Below, one piece after another: positions 32,301 to 64,000 of a DNA stretch of 64,000 nt; the first letter of the stretch is position 1, and each line of letters opens with the position of its first letter. The translations under genes were made by a program, and so were the position numbers. Origin of the DNA: Myxocyprinus asiaticus (lineage: Eukaryota; Chordata; Actinopteri; Cypriniformes; Catostomidae); the NCBI RefSeq assembly GCF_019703515.2, contig NC_059368.1:36223831-36287830 (forward strand), in the 5' to 3' direction. The notes below the pieces were generated by a model. It saw only the letters and a list, made by a program, of their open reading frames with translations, had not been told where the DNA came from and searched no databases.

Positions 32301-33093
32301 GTGCACCTGGATGTGTCTGTATGGCGTTGACTGTGGAAAGTCCACCAAAGGATACCATCTTCTGGCCCAGATATTGTTTGTTAACTAGATTCCCCAGAAT
32401 TCCTCTTCAAACTATAGGCAGAGTCAGTGTAAACATCACAATTATTCTACCATCACGCAATACTGACAAAACACACAGAAAACAGCATCCAGTCGACAAG
32501 ACAAAAATGCCACTTGGGAGAAATGACAGGTGTGCAGCACAAACCGAGGGTCTTCCGTTGGGGCGCACAGAAAGGGGGCGAACAAGGATTCATAGTGCAA
32601 TGAAAGCCAAAGGAGGCTATTTCAAAGAGGACAGCAGTCTCAGAAAAATTCAGTCATACTATTTGGGAGTTAGTCTCTTAACGATAAAAAAGGGGGGCGG
32701 AGACGCTCACATGGCAGGCCATGGAAATGCGAAGACATAACAGATCTATCTCTGGCTTATTCCTGAGCCTAATTTTGATTGTAAGTAAAAACAAAACACA
32801 CAAAAAAAAAAAGAGGTGTGTGCACATGTGCATGAGTAAACATTGAAATGTGCATAATCTTCTCTCTGCATGTGAGCGCGCATGTTTAAATGTACTGGTT
32901 CTATGAAAATCTAAAGGATAGACACACGTCTGCGCAAGCAGCTGGGATTGGGTGGATGTCCAAAGTAAGGATGAAACTTGAGTCGATTTGCAGGGTACAT
33001 TCAACCATCCAGCAGAGGAGAAAGGCAATCGGAGCTCTTGGTCTCTGGCTTTATCCCTCCTTTATCCCACGTGTCAGGGTCTCTTCAGAGATG
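29400..33093 (-). other. lpgat1: probable lpgat1 3' UTR and downstream flank
   Basis: No other gene is visible after the lpgat1 stop. The segment is mostly unique AT-rich sequence with one full MITE (30803-31495). Vertebrate lpgat1 mRNAs have multi-kilobase 3' UTRs, so part of this is likely transcribed. ATTAAA on the minus strand near 29419 is one possible end, but nothing decides it. Confidence 0.4.
30803..31495. repeat. full-length foldback MITE
   Basis: Left AAAGGAATCGTTCACC, right GTACTATTCCTTT; contains the family's mirror blocks CTTCAGAAGCGATATGATAG and AAGAAGACATGGATTAAACC. Confidence 0.88.
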
Positions 33094-63734
<30,641 letters not shown>

Positions 63735-63908
63735 CTGGACAAGAACATGAGGATTAGTTTTGCTATTGGATTACAATCTGGAATATTATCAGTGTGACAA
63801 GCCTTAAAAAGTAGTAACAATTTACAACATAGTAGTATGTTTACCCCAACCCAACCATCAGAGCAAAGCTGTCAAATTAAAATCGAATATCAAAATCGAA
63901 TTTTCTGG

Positions 63909-64000
63909 GGAAATTCCGGGTTCAGAACAAGTTAAGCTCAAAGAACAGCATTTGTGGCATAATGTTGATTACCACAAACATTTATTTTGACTCATCCCTC
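63909..64000. repeat. MITE end cut by window edge
   Basis: AATTCCGGGTTCAGAACAAG, then GCATTTGTGGCATAATGTTG: same family as 45086-45284. Confidence 0.7.

Overview
The window looks like a piece of a teleost nuclear genome, most likely from a cyprinid (carp, barb or zebrafish relative). Three vertebrate genes with GT-AG introns lie head to tail on the minus strand, in a sea of fish-type DNA transposons, tRNA-derived SINEs and an L2-like LINE. The species cannot be fixed from sequence alone. I saw no bacterial, viral, CRISPR or operon features.

The genes, read right to left in transcription order, are lpgat1, nek2 and slc30a1. lpgat1 has five C-terminal coding exons (63734 down to 33094), and its 5' part lies beyond the right edge. 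nek2 is complete, with nine coding exons (27075 down to 6937). slc30a1 is complete, with two coding exons (6192 down to 615). The human locus SLC30A1-NEK2-LPGAT1 on 1q32 has the same order and orientation, so this is a conserved synteny block. I reconstructed every exon from splice sites, and all reading-frame phases close. nek2 gives 441 residues, slc30a1 gives 497, and the visible lpgat1 part gives 252. The proteins have unrelated jobs (centrosomal mitotic kinase, plasma-membrane zinc exporter, ER acyltransferase); nothing suggests a joint pathway.

Regulatory signals fit known biology. Upstream of slc30a1 there is a near-consensus metal response element with GC, CCAAT and TATA-like boxes. 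Upstream of nek2 there are two CCAAT boxes 32 bp apart followed by a CHR-type TTTGAA, the layout of G2/M promoters.

Most of the window is repeat. 1.5-5.6 kb (slc30a1 intron): foldback MITEs. 7.5-14 kb (nek2 intron 6): a perfect AT-centred palindrome, a foldback, a MITE with a matching empty site elsewhere in the window, and two adjacent Tc1 elements. 16.6-24.5 kb (nek2 intron 2): an L2-like LINE split by a Sleeping Beauty-type Tc1 element, itself split by a second Tc1 element and a TTAA-flanked MITE. 27-33 kb: intergenic sequence and probable lpgat1 3' UTR. 33-63 kb (lpgat1 introns, one of 16.7 kb): tandem SINEs, at least five hAT-type elements with 8-bp duplications or clear inverted ends (one nested in another, one carrying a SINE), a 33-bp minisatellite and a 2.5-kb foldback. 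I found no new protein-coding system. The most informative features are the nested and empty-site transposon histories and the two promoter architectures.
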